Assembly (NCBI RefSeq): GCF_001190945.1
Contig: NZ_CP011112.1
Coordinates: 4,154,001 to 4,218,000 of the forward strand
Source: Luteipulveratus mongoliensis
Lineage (GTDB): Bacteria > Actinomycetota > Actinomycetes > Actinomycetales > Dermatophilaceae
Length of the DNA stretch: 64,000 bases
Reading direction: 5' to 3'
Part shown: positions 35,749-45,146 of the stretch, in pieces
Position numbering within the stretch: position 1 is the first letter of the stretch
Layout: each line of letters opens with the position of its first letter
Notes under the pieces: model-generated
What the model was told of the DNA's origin: nothing
The model's database searches: none
The model's input: only the letters and a program-made list of their open reading frames with translations
Made by a program: the position numbers and the translations under genes

Positions 35749-37019
35749 GCGACGTCCTCCTTCAGGTAGGCGACGACGGCTCGTGACTGGGGCGCGAGCC
35801 AGGTCGCGACGACGTCGCGGATCTGCTCAGCGCTGACCGCAGCGACCCGGTCGAGGTAGGTGTTCACGAACTCTGGGTCGTCGTGCAGCAGGGTGTACTG
35901 GCTGATCGTGTCGGCACGCTCGTCGTGCGAGGCAAGGGCCGAGAGCCACCACCGCTCGCTGTCGTTGCGCAGCGTCTCCATCTCGATCTCGGTCGGTCCG
36001 TCCTTGCCGAGTCGCTCCAGCTCCTCGCAGACACGTGCCTCCACATCATCCAGGTCGGCGTCGTCCGCGGCGTCCACGACCAGCATCGCCAACGACACCC
36101 CGTCGACCAGACCCATCGCCGTACGGGACACCGACGTGGCGACCTGCTCACGCCGGACGATGCGGCGGTAGAGCCGCGAGGTCGCGAGGCCGGCGAGCAG
36201 GTCCATCGCCAGCTCGGCGGCGTCGAACTCCGGGCTGCCGGCCGGCGGGAGCCGGAAGGCGAGGTAGAGACGGTTGCTCGGTACGTCCTCGACCCGCTCC
36301 AGGCGTACGGGCTCGGTCAGCGGGGCGAGCGGTTCGACCGCCTCGCGAGGTGGCTGCGCGGAGGCCGGCAGCGGTCCGAAGTAGCGCTCGGCCGCGGCGA
36401 AGCCCTCCTCCGGCGTCAGGTCTCCGACCAGCGTCAGCACCGTGTTGTTGGGGCCGTAGTAGCGGCGGAAGAACTCGTGCACGTCGTCCACGGATGCGGC
36501 GTCGAGGTCTTCCATCGAGCCGATCGTGGAGTGGTGGTAGGGATGGCCCTTGGGGAAGATCGTGGCGTAGACGTCTTCCATGGCGTGGCCGTAGGGACGG
36601 TTGTCGTAACGCTGCCGCTTCTCCTCCTTGACCACGTCGCGCTGGTTGTCCAGGTTGGCCTGGTTGACCGCGTCCAGCAGGTAGCCGTGCCGGTCGGCCT
36701 CCATCCAGAGGGCGAGCTCGAACGCACCCTTGGGGACCGTCTCGAAGTAGTTGGTCCGGTCGAACCAGGTCGTCGCGTTGAGCCGGGCACCCTCGGCCAT
36801 CAGGCGCGAGAAGTGCTCGCCCTCCGCGACGTTGCGCGAGCCCTGGAACATCAGGTGCTCGAAGAGGTGCGCAAAACCGGTCTTGCCCTCCGGCTCGTGC
36901 CGTGAGCCGACGTCGACCCAGAGGTTGACGGTCACGGTCGGCACGTTGTGGTCCGGCGAGATGACGACGCGCAGCCCGTTGGGCAAGGTGCGTTGGTGGA
37001 TCGGGTAGTCCAGCGGCAT
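35745..37019 (-). CDS. M16 family zinc metallopeptidase, catalytic subunit
   Basis: 424-residue active M16 peptidase. The inverted zinc motif is GKTGFAHLFEHLMFQGS (HLFEH, about 47-51) with downstream Glu in DVVKEEKRQRYDNRPYG. It also has NATTWFDRTNYFETVP and PNNTVLTLVGDLTPEEG. Start placed at MPLDYPIHQRTLPNGLRVV, the usual N-terminal beta strand; an upstream extension is Arg-rich and unlikely. It works with the non-catalytic partner encoded next, probably degrading peptides. Confidence 0.92.
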   Translation of the reverse strand: MPLDYPIHQRTLPNGLRVVISPDHNVPTVTVNLWVDVGSRHEPEGKTGFAHLFEHLMFQGSRNVAEGEHFSRLMAEGARLNATTWFDRTNYFETVPKGAFELALWMEADRHGYLLDAVNQANLDNQRDVVKEEKRQRYDNRPYGHAMEDVYATIFPKGHPYHHSTIGSMEDLDAASVDDVHEFFRRYYGPNNTVLTLVGDLTPEEGFAAAERYFGPLPASAQPPREAVEPLAPLTEPVRLERVEDVPSNRLYLAFRLPPAGSPEFDAAELAMDLLAGLATSRLYRRIVRREQVATSVSRTAMGLVDGVSLAMLVVDAADDADLDDVEARVCEELERLGKDGPTEIEMETLRNDSERWWLSALASHDERADTISQYTLLHDDPEFVNTYLDRVAAVSAEQIRDVVATWLAPQSRAVVAYLKEDVA

Positions 37020-37080
37020 GCCCGACACCCTAGGCCGGGCCGTACGCCTGCTCGGGCGCCGGGCCGTACCCCGCCTCACA

Positions 37081-37097
37081 ACGGAACTGAGTTCCGT
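37081..37097 (-). terminator. Short hairpin after ndh
   Basis: ACGGAAC-TGA-GTTCCGT, 7-bp perfect arms, 12 bp after the stop of the oxidoreductase gene on the minus strand. Plausible terminator of ndh. Confidence 0.5.
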
Positions 37098-37108
37098 CGG
37101 ACCTTCGG

Positions 37109-38527
37109 TCAGGCGGTGTGCTGCTCCTCGTCGGGCTGGGCGGCCTTCGGGCGGGAGCTGCCGTTGCCCATGTTGAGCGACGGCGTGAAGTCATCGCCCA
37201 GCCGCTCGATCGCCAGCCGCGCATAGATCTGCTGCTCGGTCGAGGTGCGCTCGCCGCGAGCGCGCCCGAGGAACGCAACGGCCCAGTGCAGCATCGTCGT
37301 GAAACGGCTCTTGAACCCGATGATGTAGACGAGGTGGACCGCCAGCCACATCAGCCAGGCGATGAAACCGGACAGCCGCAGCTTGCCGATGCTGGCGACC
37401 GCGCTGAACCGCGAGATCGTCGCCATGCTGCCCTTGTCGTGGTACTTGAACGGCGCCTCGGGCTGCTCGCCCTTGAGGTCGCGCTTGATCTGCCGCGCGG
37501 CGTAGCGACCACCCTGGATCGCCACCTGGGCGACGCCGGGGAGCTTGTCGAGCGAGATCATGTCGCCGACGACGAAGACCTCGGGGTGCCCGGGCAGGGT
37601 CAGGTCAGGCTGGACCTCGACGCGTCCGGACCGGTCGATACCGGCGCCCGACTGGTCGGCGAGCTGCTTGCCGAGCGCGCTGGCCTGTACGCCGGCTGCC
37701 CAGACCTTGCAGATCGAGTCGATACGACGGTGCTCGCCGTCCTTGTCCTCCACCTCAATGCCGGTCGCGTCCACGTCGACGACCTTGGCGTCCAGCTGGA
37801 CCTCAACACCCATGCGCTCGAGCCGGGCCTGCGCCTTGGCGCCGAGGCGGTCGCCGAACGCGCCCAGCACCGCCGGTGCCGCATCCAGGAGCACAACGCG
37901 TGCATCGGTCGGGTCGATATTGCGGAAGTCGCGCTTCAACGTGCGGCGAGACAGCTCGGAGATCTGGCCGGCCATCTCGACACCGGTCGGGCCTGCCCCG
38001 ACGACCACGAAGGTCATCAGCGCGGAGACCTCGTCGTGCCGACCTGCTGCGGCGGCGATCTCGGCCAGCTCGAACGACCCGAAGATGCGGCCGCGCAGCT
38101 CGAGCGCATCATCGATCGACTTCATACCCGGCGCGAACCGGGCGAACTGGTCGTTGCCGAAGTAGGACTGCCCGGCACCGGCCGCGACGATCAGGCTGTC
38201 GTAGTCGTACGTCTGGACGGTGTCGAGCGCCCTCGCCTCGACCTGCTTGGCCTCGAGGTCGATCTCGTCGACGTGACCGAAGATGACCTGCACGTTGCGC
38301 TGCCGGTGCAGCACCTCACGAGTCGACGGGGCGATGAGTCCCTCGGACAGGATGCCGGTCGCAACCTGGTAGAGCAGCGGCTGGAACAGGTGGTGCGTGG
38401 TCGATGAGATCAGGGTGATGTCGACGTCCGCACGCTTGAGGGCGCGGGCCGCGAAGAGTCCTCCGAAGCCCGATCCGATGATCACAATGCGGTGCCGACC
38501 GGTACGCACATGTCCCTGTTTGCTCAT
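37109..38527 (-). CDS. ndh: Type II NADH dehydrogenase (NAD(P)/FAD-dependent oxidoreductase)
   Basis: 472-residue membrane-associated flavoprotein. FAD Rossmann RIVIIGSGFGGLFAARALKR, TTHHLFQPLLYQVATGILSEG (NDH-2 hallmark), NAD Rossmann FVVVGAGPTGVEMAGQISEL, late FAD motif VFVVGDMISL, then AIQGGRYAARQIKRDL. The C-terminus has amphipathic/hydrophobic segments (FIAWLMWLAVHLVYIIGFKSR) for membrane attachment. It feeds electrons from NADH to menaquinone without proton pumping. ATG just before SKQGHVRTG chosen. Divergent from the FHA gene. Confidence 0.94.
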   Translation of the reverse strand: MSKQGHVRTGRHRIVIIGSGFGGLFAARALKRADVDITLISSTTHHLFQPLLYQVATGILSEGLIAPSTREVLHRQRNVQVIFGHVDEIDLEAKQVEARALDTVQTYDYDSLIVAAGAGQSYFGNDQFARFAPGMKSIDDALELRGRIFGSFELAEIAAAAGRHDEVSALMTFVVVGAGPTGVEMAGQISELSRRTLKRDFRNIDPTDARVVLLDAAPAVLGAFGDRLGAKAQARLERMGVEVQLDAKVVDVDATGIEVEDKDGEHRRIDSICKVWAAGVQASALGKQLADQSGAGIDRSGRVEVQPDLTLPGHPEVFVVGDMISLDKLPGVAQVAIQGGRYAARQIKRDLKGEQPEAPFKYHDKGSMATISRFSAVASIGKLRLSGFIAWLMWLAVHLVYIIGFKSRFTTMLHWAVAFLGRARGERTSTEQQIYARLAIERLGDDFTPSLNMGNGSSRPKAAQPDEEQHTA

Positions 38528-38637
38528 ACCCACAGGGTAGTAAGGACGGTTACGGACGCCAGGACGTAGATCACACGGCGATACGCTGGCACGGAGAAGG
38601 ACCATGCAGGACACCTGATTGAGGCTGGAGACCGCTC

Positions 38638-40182
38638 ATGACGCACCCACAGGACCCCTACCGCGCGCAGGACGGCGCGGGCGACGCGGAGTACCCGTCG
38701 CAACCCGGAGGCGGAGCTCACGCGGCCGGCGGCTACCAGCCGCAGGGCTACGACCCGGCGCAGGGTCAGCAGCCCTACAACCCGGGCGGCTACTCCGACC
38801 AGGGTGGCCCTGCCCAGCAGAACGGCCAGCCGTTCGACCAGGCGCAGTTCCAGCCCTACGGCCAGGAGCCCGCGCCGAGCACCGGCCCCGATGGTGCCTC
38901 CTCCATCGTGTGGGCCGACCAGGGCAACCCTGGACCGTCGCCGGCCTGGTCAGGCCCGACGGCCCGAGGTGGCGCCAACGCCGGAGGCCAGCCCCAGGCG
39001 TACGACCCGGGCCAGCAGTCGTTCGGCGCCGGTTCGCAGCCGTCGTACGACGCGGGGGCACCGCAGTCGTACGACGCGCCTCGCCCCTACGAGACCGGCC
39101 AGCCTCAGGCGCAGGATCCCTCCCGGCCGCCGATGCAGGACGAGCCCGCGTCCGCTTCTTACCCGGCTCCGGACGCGGCACCCGCTGCGCCGAGCTGGCA
39201 AGGACCGTCGTTCGACGCCCCTGCACCCGGTGGTGACGCCGCCTGGCAGCCGCTGCAGCACGAGCAGGCCGCGCCGAGCGCAGCTCCCGCGGACCCGTGG
39301 GTCAGCCACGGTGCTGCACCGACCGCACATGACGTGCAGCACGACTGGGCCGCGCGCGAAGGTGCCTCGATCCCTGATATCCCGGACCGTCCGGCACCGG
39401 ACCTCCCCGGCCAGCCCGGTCCCGATGTGCCCGAGCGGCCCTCGGAGCCCGATGCGCCGGACCAGCCGGGCACTCCTCCAGGCTTCCCCAATCCTGAGCC
39501 TTCAGCCTGGGGCGCCGAGCCCGGCCAAAGTGGGCTGCCCCAGAGCGGGCCGAGCTGGGGTGCCGAGCAGGCACCCAGTGCCTCGCCCTGGGCCAATGCG
39601 GCACCGGCCGCACCTGCCGCACCAGAGGCACCCGCATGGGGTGGCTCCGCCGGCTACCCGGCCGAGGCGCCGGTCGCACGCGAGCAGCAGCCGGCGTACG
39701 ACCCGTCCCCGGCTCAGCAGCCACCGTCCTACCAACCGCCCGTGCCGCAGAGCCACCCCGCGGCCTACCAGCCGCCGGCACCTCACGAGCAGCCGGGCCA
39801 GCAGGGTCACCAGCCTCCGTCGTACGACGGACCGCCGTCCGCGGCCAACGCGCCCCTGGCGCCGGCCGAGGCCGCGGAGGCCCTGCCGACGCAACAGGCA
39901 CCGGCCGTGCCCCCGCCCGCAGGCAACGAGCCCGCGGAGGAGGCGTTGACCATCGGTCGCGGCCGCGCCAACTCGATCGTGCTGGACGACATGCTGGTCT
40001 CGCGCCAGCACGTGCGGATCACGGTTGACGACGAGGGTCTGGCGATCGAGGACCTCGGCAGCCGGAACGGCACCTTCGTCAACGGACGTCGGATCGAGCG
40101 CACCCACCTGCGCGAGGGCGACCGGATCGGTATCGGCGCGTCCACGTTCGAGGTTCGTGACGGCTGGCTCGTGTCGATCTGA
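38638..40182 (+). CDS. FHA-domain protein with long Pro/Gln/Ala-rich N-terminus
   Basis: 514 residues. The first about 420 are low complexity, rich in Pro, Gln, Ala, Tyr and Gly. The C-terminal 90 form a forkhead-associated domain: LTIGRGRANSIVLDDMLVSR, QHVRITVDDEGLAIEDLGSR, NGTFVNGRRI, with the phosphothreonine-binding Arg, Ser-Arg-x-His and Asn-Gly all present. It reads pThr signals from Ser/Thr kinases such as PknB/PknF homologues. It lies upstream of an FHA-ABC exporter, separated by a hairpin, and probably acts with it. The disordered part may itself be phosphorylated. Confidence 0.88.
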   Translation: MTHPQDPYRAQDGAGDAEYPSQPGGGAHAAGGYQPQGYDPAQGQQPYNPGGYSDQGGPAQQNGQPFDQAQFQPYGQEPAPSTGPDGASSIVWADQGNPGPSPAWSGPTARGGANAGGQPQAYDPGQQSFGAGSQPSYDAGAPQSYDAPRPYETGQPQAQDPSRPPMQDEPASASYPAPDAAPAAPSWQGPSFDAPAPGGDAAWQPLQHEQAAPSAAPADPWVSHGAAPTAHDVQHDWAAREGASIPDIPDRPAPDLPGQPGPDVPERPSEPDAPDQPGTPPGFPNPEPSAWGAEPGQSGLPQSGPSWGAEQAPSASPWANAAPAAPAAPEAPAWGGSAGYPAEAPVAREQQPAYDPSPAQQPPSYQPPVPQSHPAAYQPPAPHEQPGQQGHQPPSYDGPPSAANAPLAPAEAAEALPTQQAPAVPPPAGNEPAEEALTIGRGRANSIVLDDMLVSRQHVRITVDDEGLAIEDLGSRNGTFVNGRRIERTHLREGDRIGIGASTFEVRDGWLVSI

Positions 40183-40191
40183 CCGCGCAGA

Positions 40192-40228
40192 CGCAGCCAC
40201 CCTCCCCGTTCTGGGTAGGGTGGCTGCG
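40192..40228 (+). terminator. Hairpin between the FHA gene and the FHA-ABC gene
   Basis: 12-bp perfect arms CGCAGCCACCCT and AGGGTGGCTGCG with a 13-nt loop, 9 bp after the FHA stop. Terminator or partial attenuator before the exporter gene. Confidence 0.75.
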
Positions 40229-40329
40229 CGCCTGCGGGGGAAATCACGGTCGATGAGCCGCGTCGTCGCACCGCCCGCTGAGGGGGTGTGCCCCTGCCGA
40301 CCCTTGACGACAGTGATCACGGAGAGTTC

Positions 40330-43300
40330 ATGACGACACCCACTGCCGGGCCCGTAGACCTCAGGCTGGTCTTCGACGGCACCGCGTTCACGGTCCGACC
40401 GGGCCAGGTCGCAGTGATCGGACGCGACCTCGCCTGTGAGGTCACCGTCGCCGACTCGCGCGCCTCACGGCGTCACGCCGAGGTGCGCTTCGACGGACGC
40501 ACCTGGCTGCTGATCGACCTCGGTAGCTCCAACGGCACCTACCTCAGCGGCCAGCGCATCGCCCCGCAGACGCCGGTGCCGCTGCCGGGCGGGTCCGCGA
40601 TCCGACTCGGTGCCGCGGACGGCCCGCAGATCCTGGTGCAGACACCCGGGGTCGGCGCCGCGCCGTCAAGTTCCGGGAGCAACCGCCTTCCCCAGTCCGG
40701 GGCCACCTCGGCGCCGTCCGGACCGAGCACCACCGAGGCACCGCTGTCCCGGGCCGCCTACCGCGCAGCCCAGCAGCCGCCGCAGCAGCAGCCCACGCAG
40801 CCTGCCGCTCGGCCGGCGCCCACCCAGCCCGCGCAGCCGCAGCAGCCGGCCGCGCACCAGGCGCCGCCGCAGCCCGCACAACAGCAGCCCGCGGCCCGCC
40901 CAGCGCCGTCCCAGCCAGCGGCCCACCAGGCGCCGCCGCAGCCCGCACAACAGCAGCCCGCGGCCCGCCCCGCACCGGCACAGCCCGCAGCCCGACCTGC
41001 GCCGACTCCGCAGCACGGGTCACCGCAGCAGCCGGCCGCGCACCAGACCCGGCCGACCCAGGGCGGGCAGCACACGCCCTCGCAGGGCACCCAGCCGTCG
41101 TACGCCGGGCAAGGCGGGCCCAGCGCGCCCGCTCAGCAGGCGCCCTCGCAGCCGGCACCCGCTCAGTCAGCACCCGCTCAGCCGGCACCCGCTCAGCAGG
41201 GCGGTCGAGCGACGTCGTCGCGGCTGAGTCAGCCGCTTCCGCAGCGCAAGGCCAGCAGCCTGCTGCCGCCCAACCCGTCCCACACCGGTGTCGTCTTCGA
41301 CCGCTGGACGCTGCCGAGCGGCCCGATCGAGACGCGCTCCCCGGCAGCGGCCTCGGGACGCGCAACCGTGACCGGCGCCGTACCTCAGGTCCTCGCAGTC
41401 CCCCAGCAGCCGCAACGCGGCGGGCAGGGCCCGGGCCTGACCATCGGTCGTGGCCTGGAGAACCAGATCGTCGTGGACGACCTGCTGGCCTCGCGTCAGC
41501 ACGTCCGGCTGATCCCCCGACCGGGTGGCGGCTTCGACGTGCACGACCTGCAGAGCCGCAACGGCACCTACGTCAACGGTCAGCGTGTGCAGCACGCGAT
41601 GCTGGCCGAGGGCGGGCTGCTGGCAGTCGGCCACAGCCGGTTCACGGTGCGCCACGGCCAGCTCGTCGCCAGCGTCGACGAAGGTGACGTCAACTTCGTC
41701 GCCAACCACCTGACGTTCGCGCTTGAGTCCGGCAAGAAGCTCCTCGACGACATCTCCTTCGCACTCGAGGGCTCGAGCCTGCTCGCCGTCGTCGGTCCAT
41801 CCGGCGCCGGCAAGTCGACGCTGCTCAAGGCGTTGACCGGCTCGCAGCAGGCGACCGAGGGCGAGGTCTACTACGACGGTCGAGACCTCTACCAGAACTA
41901 CCAAGACCTGCGGCATCGCATCGGAGTCGTCCCTCAGGACGACGTCGTGCACCGTCAGCTGACCGTGACCCAGGCGCTGCGCTTCGCCGCCGAGCTGCGT
42001 TTCCCGGACGACCTCGACAAGCACCTGCGAGAGCAGCGCGTGGATGAGGTCATGGCCGAGCTCGATCTGACCAACCACAAAGACACCCGCGTGGACAAGC
42101 TGTCCGGTGGTCAGCGCAAGCGCACGTCGGTTGCCCTGGAGCTGCTGACGAGGCCGTCGCTGCTGTTCCTGGACGAGCCGACCTCGGGTCTGGACCCGGG
42201 TCTGGACAAGCAGGTCATGCATACGCTGCGTGGGCTGGCCGACGGCGGTCGCACGGTCGTGGTGATCACCCACTCCGTGGCCAACCTCAACGTCTGCGAC
42301 AAGGTGCTGCTCCTGGCACCTGGTGGCAAGGTCGCCTACTTCGGTCCGCCTGACGAGATGCTGTCCTTCTTCGGCGCGAGCGACCACGCGGACATCTTCA
42401 CCGGTGTCTCCCGCGACGCCGAGGGTGCCAAGATGCGCTTCCGTCACTCGCCGCTCATGCAGGAGCAGGTCGAGGCCCCACTGCGAGCGCCGCGGCCCTT
42501 CCACGCCACTCCGCCCGAGAAGCCACCTCGCCAGCAGTCGATCCCCTCACAGCTGTCCACGTTGGCGCGCCGACATCTGCGGGTGATCCTTGCCGACCGC
42601 GGATACGCGGTCTTCATGCTGCTGCTCCCGATGGTGCTGGCCGTGCTCACCATGGTCGTGCCGGGCGCAAGCGGACTCGGGTTGCCCATACCGCCTCAGC
42701 TGCGAACCACCGAGGCGATGCAGCTGCTGGTGGTGCTCATCGTCGGAGCAATCTTCATGGGCACCGCAGCGAGTGTGCGCGAGCTCGTTGGCGAACGCGC
42801 AATCTACTTGCGGGAGAAGGCTGTTGGGCTCTCCTCACAGGCCTATCTGTGGGGCAAGCTGACGATCTTCGGTCTGCTGACCTTGTTGCAGAGCGTGATC
42901 ATGGTGATGCTCGTGCTGCTCCGTAAGCCGGGACCGGATGACGCCATCCTGCTGGGCTCGCCCACGGTGGAGCTCATCGTGACGTGCTGGTTCACGGCGT
43001 TCGCGGCGGTGTGCCTGGGCCTGCTGATGTCCTCGTTCGTGAAGACGTCCGAGCAGGTCATGCCGCTGCTGGTCGTCTCGATCATGGCTCAGCTGGTCCT
43101 GTGCGGCGGCCTCTTCCCCGTCAACGGCCGGCCCGGACTCGAGCAGCTGTCGTGGATCACACCGGCACGGTGGGGCTACGCCGGCACCGCGGCGACATCG
43201 GACCTGGGCAAGATCTGGCCCAAGGCGGACGACCCGCTCTGGCAGCACACGACGACCTATCTCGTGCTCGCGCTGGGCATGCTCGTCGTCATCAGCCTGC

Positions 43301-43350
43301 TCTTCTCAATGCTCACGTTGTGGCGTCTGACTCGTAAGGCGGATGCCTGA
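40330..43350 (+). CDS. FHA-FHA-ABC transporter fusion (Rv1747-like exporter)
   Basis: 1006-residue half transporter. FHA1 (about 10-100: VIGRDLACEVTVADSRASRR, SSNGTYLSGQRI); a Pro/Gln/Ala linker (about 115-340) with imperfect repeats of AHQAPPQPAQQQPAARP; FHA2 (about 365-455: TIGRGLENQIVVDDLLASRQ, SRNGTYVNGQRV); ABC ATPase (about 465-690: Walker A VVGPSGAGKSTLLKALTG, signature KLSGGQRKRTSVALELL, Walker B LLFLDEPTSGLDPG); then an ABC2 membrane domain with six helices. The order matches M. tuberculosis Rv1747, whose activity is set by PknF phosphorylation and FHA binding and which is linked to phosphatidylinositol mannoside export. Substrate here is inferred only. Confidence 0.93.
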   Translation: MTTPTAGPVDLRLVFDGTAFTVRPGQVAVIGRDLACEVTVADSRASRRHAEVRFDGRTWLLIDLGSSNGTYLSGQRIAPQTPVPLPGGSAIRLGAADGPQILVQTPGVGAAPSSSGSNRLPQSGATSAPSGPSTTEAPLSRAAYRAAQQPPQQQPTQPAARPAPTQPAQPQQPAAHQAPPQPAQQQPAARPAPSQPAAHQAPPQPAQQQPAARPAPAQPAARPAPTPQHGSPQQPAAHQTRPTQGGQHTPSQGTQPSYAGQGGPSAPAQQAPSQPAPAQSAPAQPAPAQQGGRATSSRLSQPLPQRKASSLLPPNPSHTGVVFDRWTLPSGPIETRSPAAASGRATVTGAVPQVLAVPQQPQRGGQGPGLTIGRGLENQIVVDDLLASRQHVRLIPRPGGGFDVHDLQSRNGTYVNGQRVQHAMLAEGGLLAVGHSRFTVRHGQLVASVDEGDVNFVANHLTFALESGKKLLDDISFALEGSSLLAVVGPSGAGKSTLLKALTGSQQATEGEVYYDGRDLYQNYQDLRHRIGVVPQDDVVHRQLTVTQALRFAAELRFPDDLDKHLREQRVDEVMAELDLTNHKDTRVDKLSGGQRKRTSVALELLTRPSLLFLDEPTSGLDPGLDKQVMHTLRGLADGGRTVVVITHSVANLNVCDKVLLLAPGGKVAYFGPPDEMLSFFGASDHADIFTGVSRDAEGAKMRFRHSPLMQEQVEAPLRAPRPFHATPPEKPPRQQSIPSQLSTLARRHLRVILADRGYAVFMLLLPMVLAVLTMVVPGASGLGLPIPPQLRTTEAMQLLVVLIVGAIFMGTAASVRELVGERAIYLREKAVGLSSQAYLWGKLTIFGLLTLLQSVIMVMLVLLRKPGPDDAILLGSPTVELIVTCWFTAFAAVCLGLLMSSFVKTSEQVMPLLVVSIMAQLVLCGGLFPVNGRPGLEQLSWITPARWGYAGTAATSDLGKIWPKADDPLWQHTTTYLVLALGMLVVISLLFSMLTLWRLTRKADA

Positions 43351-43430
43351 CGGTGTCTCGTCTGAGACGCTGCCTCTGAGGAGCCAACCTCTCTGCGGCC
43401 TCACGGCCGCACCACGAACGGAGTCGCCGC

Positions 43431-45146
43431 ATGACTACGACCCCTGTCCCGCTCGAGCTGACCAACGACCTTCGCGCCAGCCTCGATGCAGATATCGAAG
43501 AGCTCAGCGTCGGTGTCCAGGCCTGGGCTGATCTGCCGTTGGCCGACCGCGCGGCCCTGCTGCGGCGTACGCAGGACTCGGTGGGTACCCATGCCGAGCG
43601 CTGGGCCGAGGCCGCTGTCGCGGCCAAGCAGACGCCGGACAACCTGGCCGGCGAGGAATACCTCTCCGGTCCCTACGTCACGCTCGCCAACCTCGACAGC
43701 ATCGCGCGCAACCTGGCGCTCCTGGCCGAGGGCAAGTCCCCCGCCGCAGGGCTGAAGACAGGCACCGCTCCGGGCGGGCGGACCACCGTACGAGTGCTGC
43801 CGGGCAACGCGAAGGAGTGGCTGCTCCTCAACGGGTTCACCGCCGACGTCTGGCTCGAGCCCGGTGTCAGCACCAAGGACCTGGTCGCCGACGCCGGGCT
43901 CGGCGCCCGCGAGACCGGTCGCAACAACGGTGTCGGCGTCGTGCTCGGGGCCGGCAACATCAGCAGCATCGGTCCCCTCGACGTGCTCTATGAGCTGGTG
44001 GCCCACAACCGCACCAGCATCCTCAAGCTCAACCCGACCTTCGCGAGCCTGCTGCCGATCCTCAACGACGCCTTCGCGCCGCTGGTCGACGCCGGCCTCA
44101 TGCGGGTGGTCAACGGTGCAGCCGAGGTGGGCTCCTACCTCACCGGTCACCCCAAGATCAGCCACATCCACATCACCGGCAGCGGCATCACCCACGACGC
44201 CATCGTGTGGGGCACCGGCCCCGAGGCCGATGCCCGGCGTACGGCAGGCACTCCCCTGCTCGAGAAGGAGATCACCAGCGAGCTCGGTGGCGTCTCGCCG
44301 ATCATCGTGGTGCCGGGCGACTGGTCCAAGAGCGACCTGGCGTTCCAGGCCGAGAACGTCGTGACTCAGCGGCTGCACAACTCCGGCCACAACTGCATCG
44401 CCGGCCAGGCCCTGATCCTCAGCGAGGACTGGGCGCAGCGCGACGCGTTCCTGGCCGAGATCCGTACGCTGATGGAGTCTCTCCCGGCCCGCGAGCCGTG
44501 GTACCCCGGCAGCGAGCGCAAGCTCACTGCGGCGCGGGAGTCGTACCCCACCGCAGAGGACCACAGCGGTCGCCTCCTCGTCGAGGTGTCTGACGAGACC
44601 TCGCAGGACTTGCTCACGACGGAGTACTTCGCGCCGGTGCTCGGTCACGTGTCGTTGCCGGGCAGCGGTGCCGAATTCCTCCGTGCCGCAGTCGAATTCG
44701 CTGACAAGCGTCTGGACGGAAGCCTCGGCGCGAGCCTGATCGTCAGCCCGGGCGACCGACGCAAGATGGGCGCGGACTTCGACAACGCGATCGCCGACCT
44801 GCACTACGGGACCATCGGCATCAACGCCTGGAGCGCGTTCGGATTCCTCAGCCACGGCGTCCCGTGGGGTGCCTACCCGGGCAACACGGTCGCCCACGTG
44901 GGCAGCGGCATCGGCGTGGTCCACAACAGCCACCTGCTCAGTGGCACCGAGCGCACGGTCATCAACGGACCGTTCCGTCCGTTCCCCCGGTCGTGGACGC
45001 GCGGCGAGCTCGCGATGACGCCGAAGCCGCCGTGGTTCGTGACCGCGAAGACCGGCTCTCAGACGGCCCAGCGGCTCACCCAGTTCGGCTCGAAGCCGGG
45101 GTGGCGCCGCGTGCCCGGGATCGTGCTCTCGGCCCTGCGCGGCTAA
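43431..45146 (+). CDS. Aldehyde dehydrogenase family protein (large form)
   Basis: 571-residue ALDH-fold protein, about 80 residues longer than standard ALDHs. The catalytic Cys is in HNSGHNCIAGQALIL, the general-base Glu region is TSELGGVSPIIVVPGDW, and cofactor segments GVVLGAGNISSIGPLD and ILKLNPTFASLLPILNDAF replace the usual Rossmann loops. No CoA-specific features are seen. It is convergent with the pucR-type gene, overlapping by 4 bp, and may be the target of that regulator. Long-chain or aromatic aldehydes are plausible substrates. Confidence 0.85.
   Translation: MTTTPVPLELTNDLRASLDADIEELSVGVQAWADLPLADRAALLRRTQDSVGTHAERWAEAAVAAKQTPDNLAGEEYLSGPYVTLANLDSIARNLALLAEGKSPAAGLKTGTAPGGRTTVRVLPGNAKEWLLLNGFTADVWLEPGVSTKDLVADAGLGARETGRNNGVGVVLGAGNISSIGPLDVLYELVAHNRTSILKLNPTFASLLPILNDAFAPLVDAGLMRVVNGAAEVGSYLTGHPKISHIHITGSGITHDAIVWGTGPEADARRTAGTPLLEKEITSELGGVSPIIVVPGDWSKSDLAFQAENVVTQRLHNSGHNCIAGQALILSEDWAQRDAFLAEIRTLMESLPAREPWYPGSERKLTAARESYPTAEDHSGRLLVEVSDETSQDLLTTEYFAPVLGHVSLPGSGAEFLRAAVEFADKRLDGSLGASLIVSPGDRRKMGADFDNAIADLHYGTIGINAWSAFGFLSHGVPWGAYPGNTVAHVGSGIGVVHNSHLLSGTERTVINGPFRPFPRSWTRGELAMTPKPPWFVTAKTGSQTAQRLTQFGSKPGWRRVPGIVLSALRG

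Noticed and set aside
40758-41090. Cys/Gly/Ala-rich antisense frame and DNA repeats in the exporter linker
   Set aside because: They are the reverse of codons for Pro/Gln/Ala repeats in the FHA-ABC linker; low complexity at the protein level explains them.
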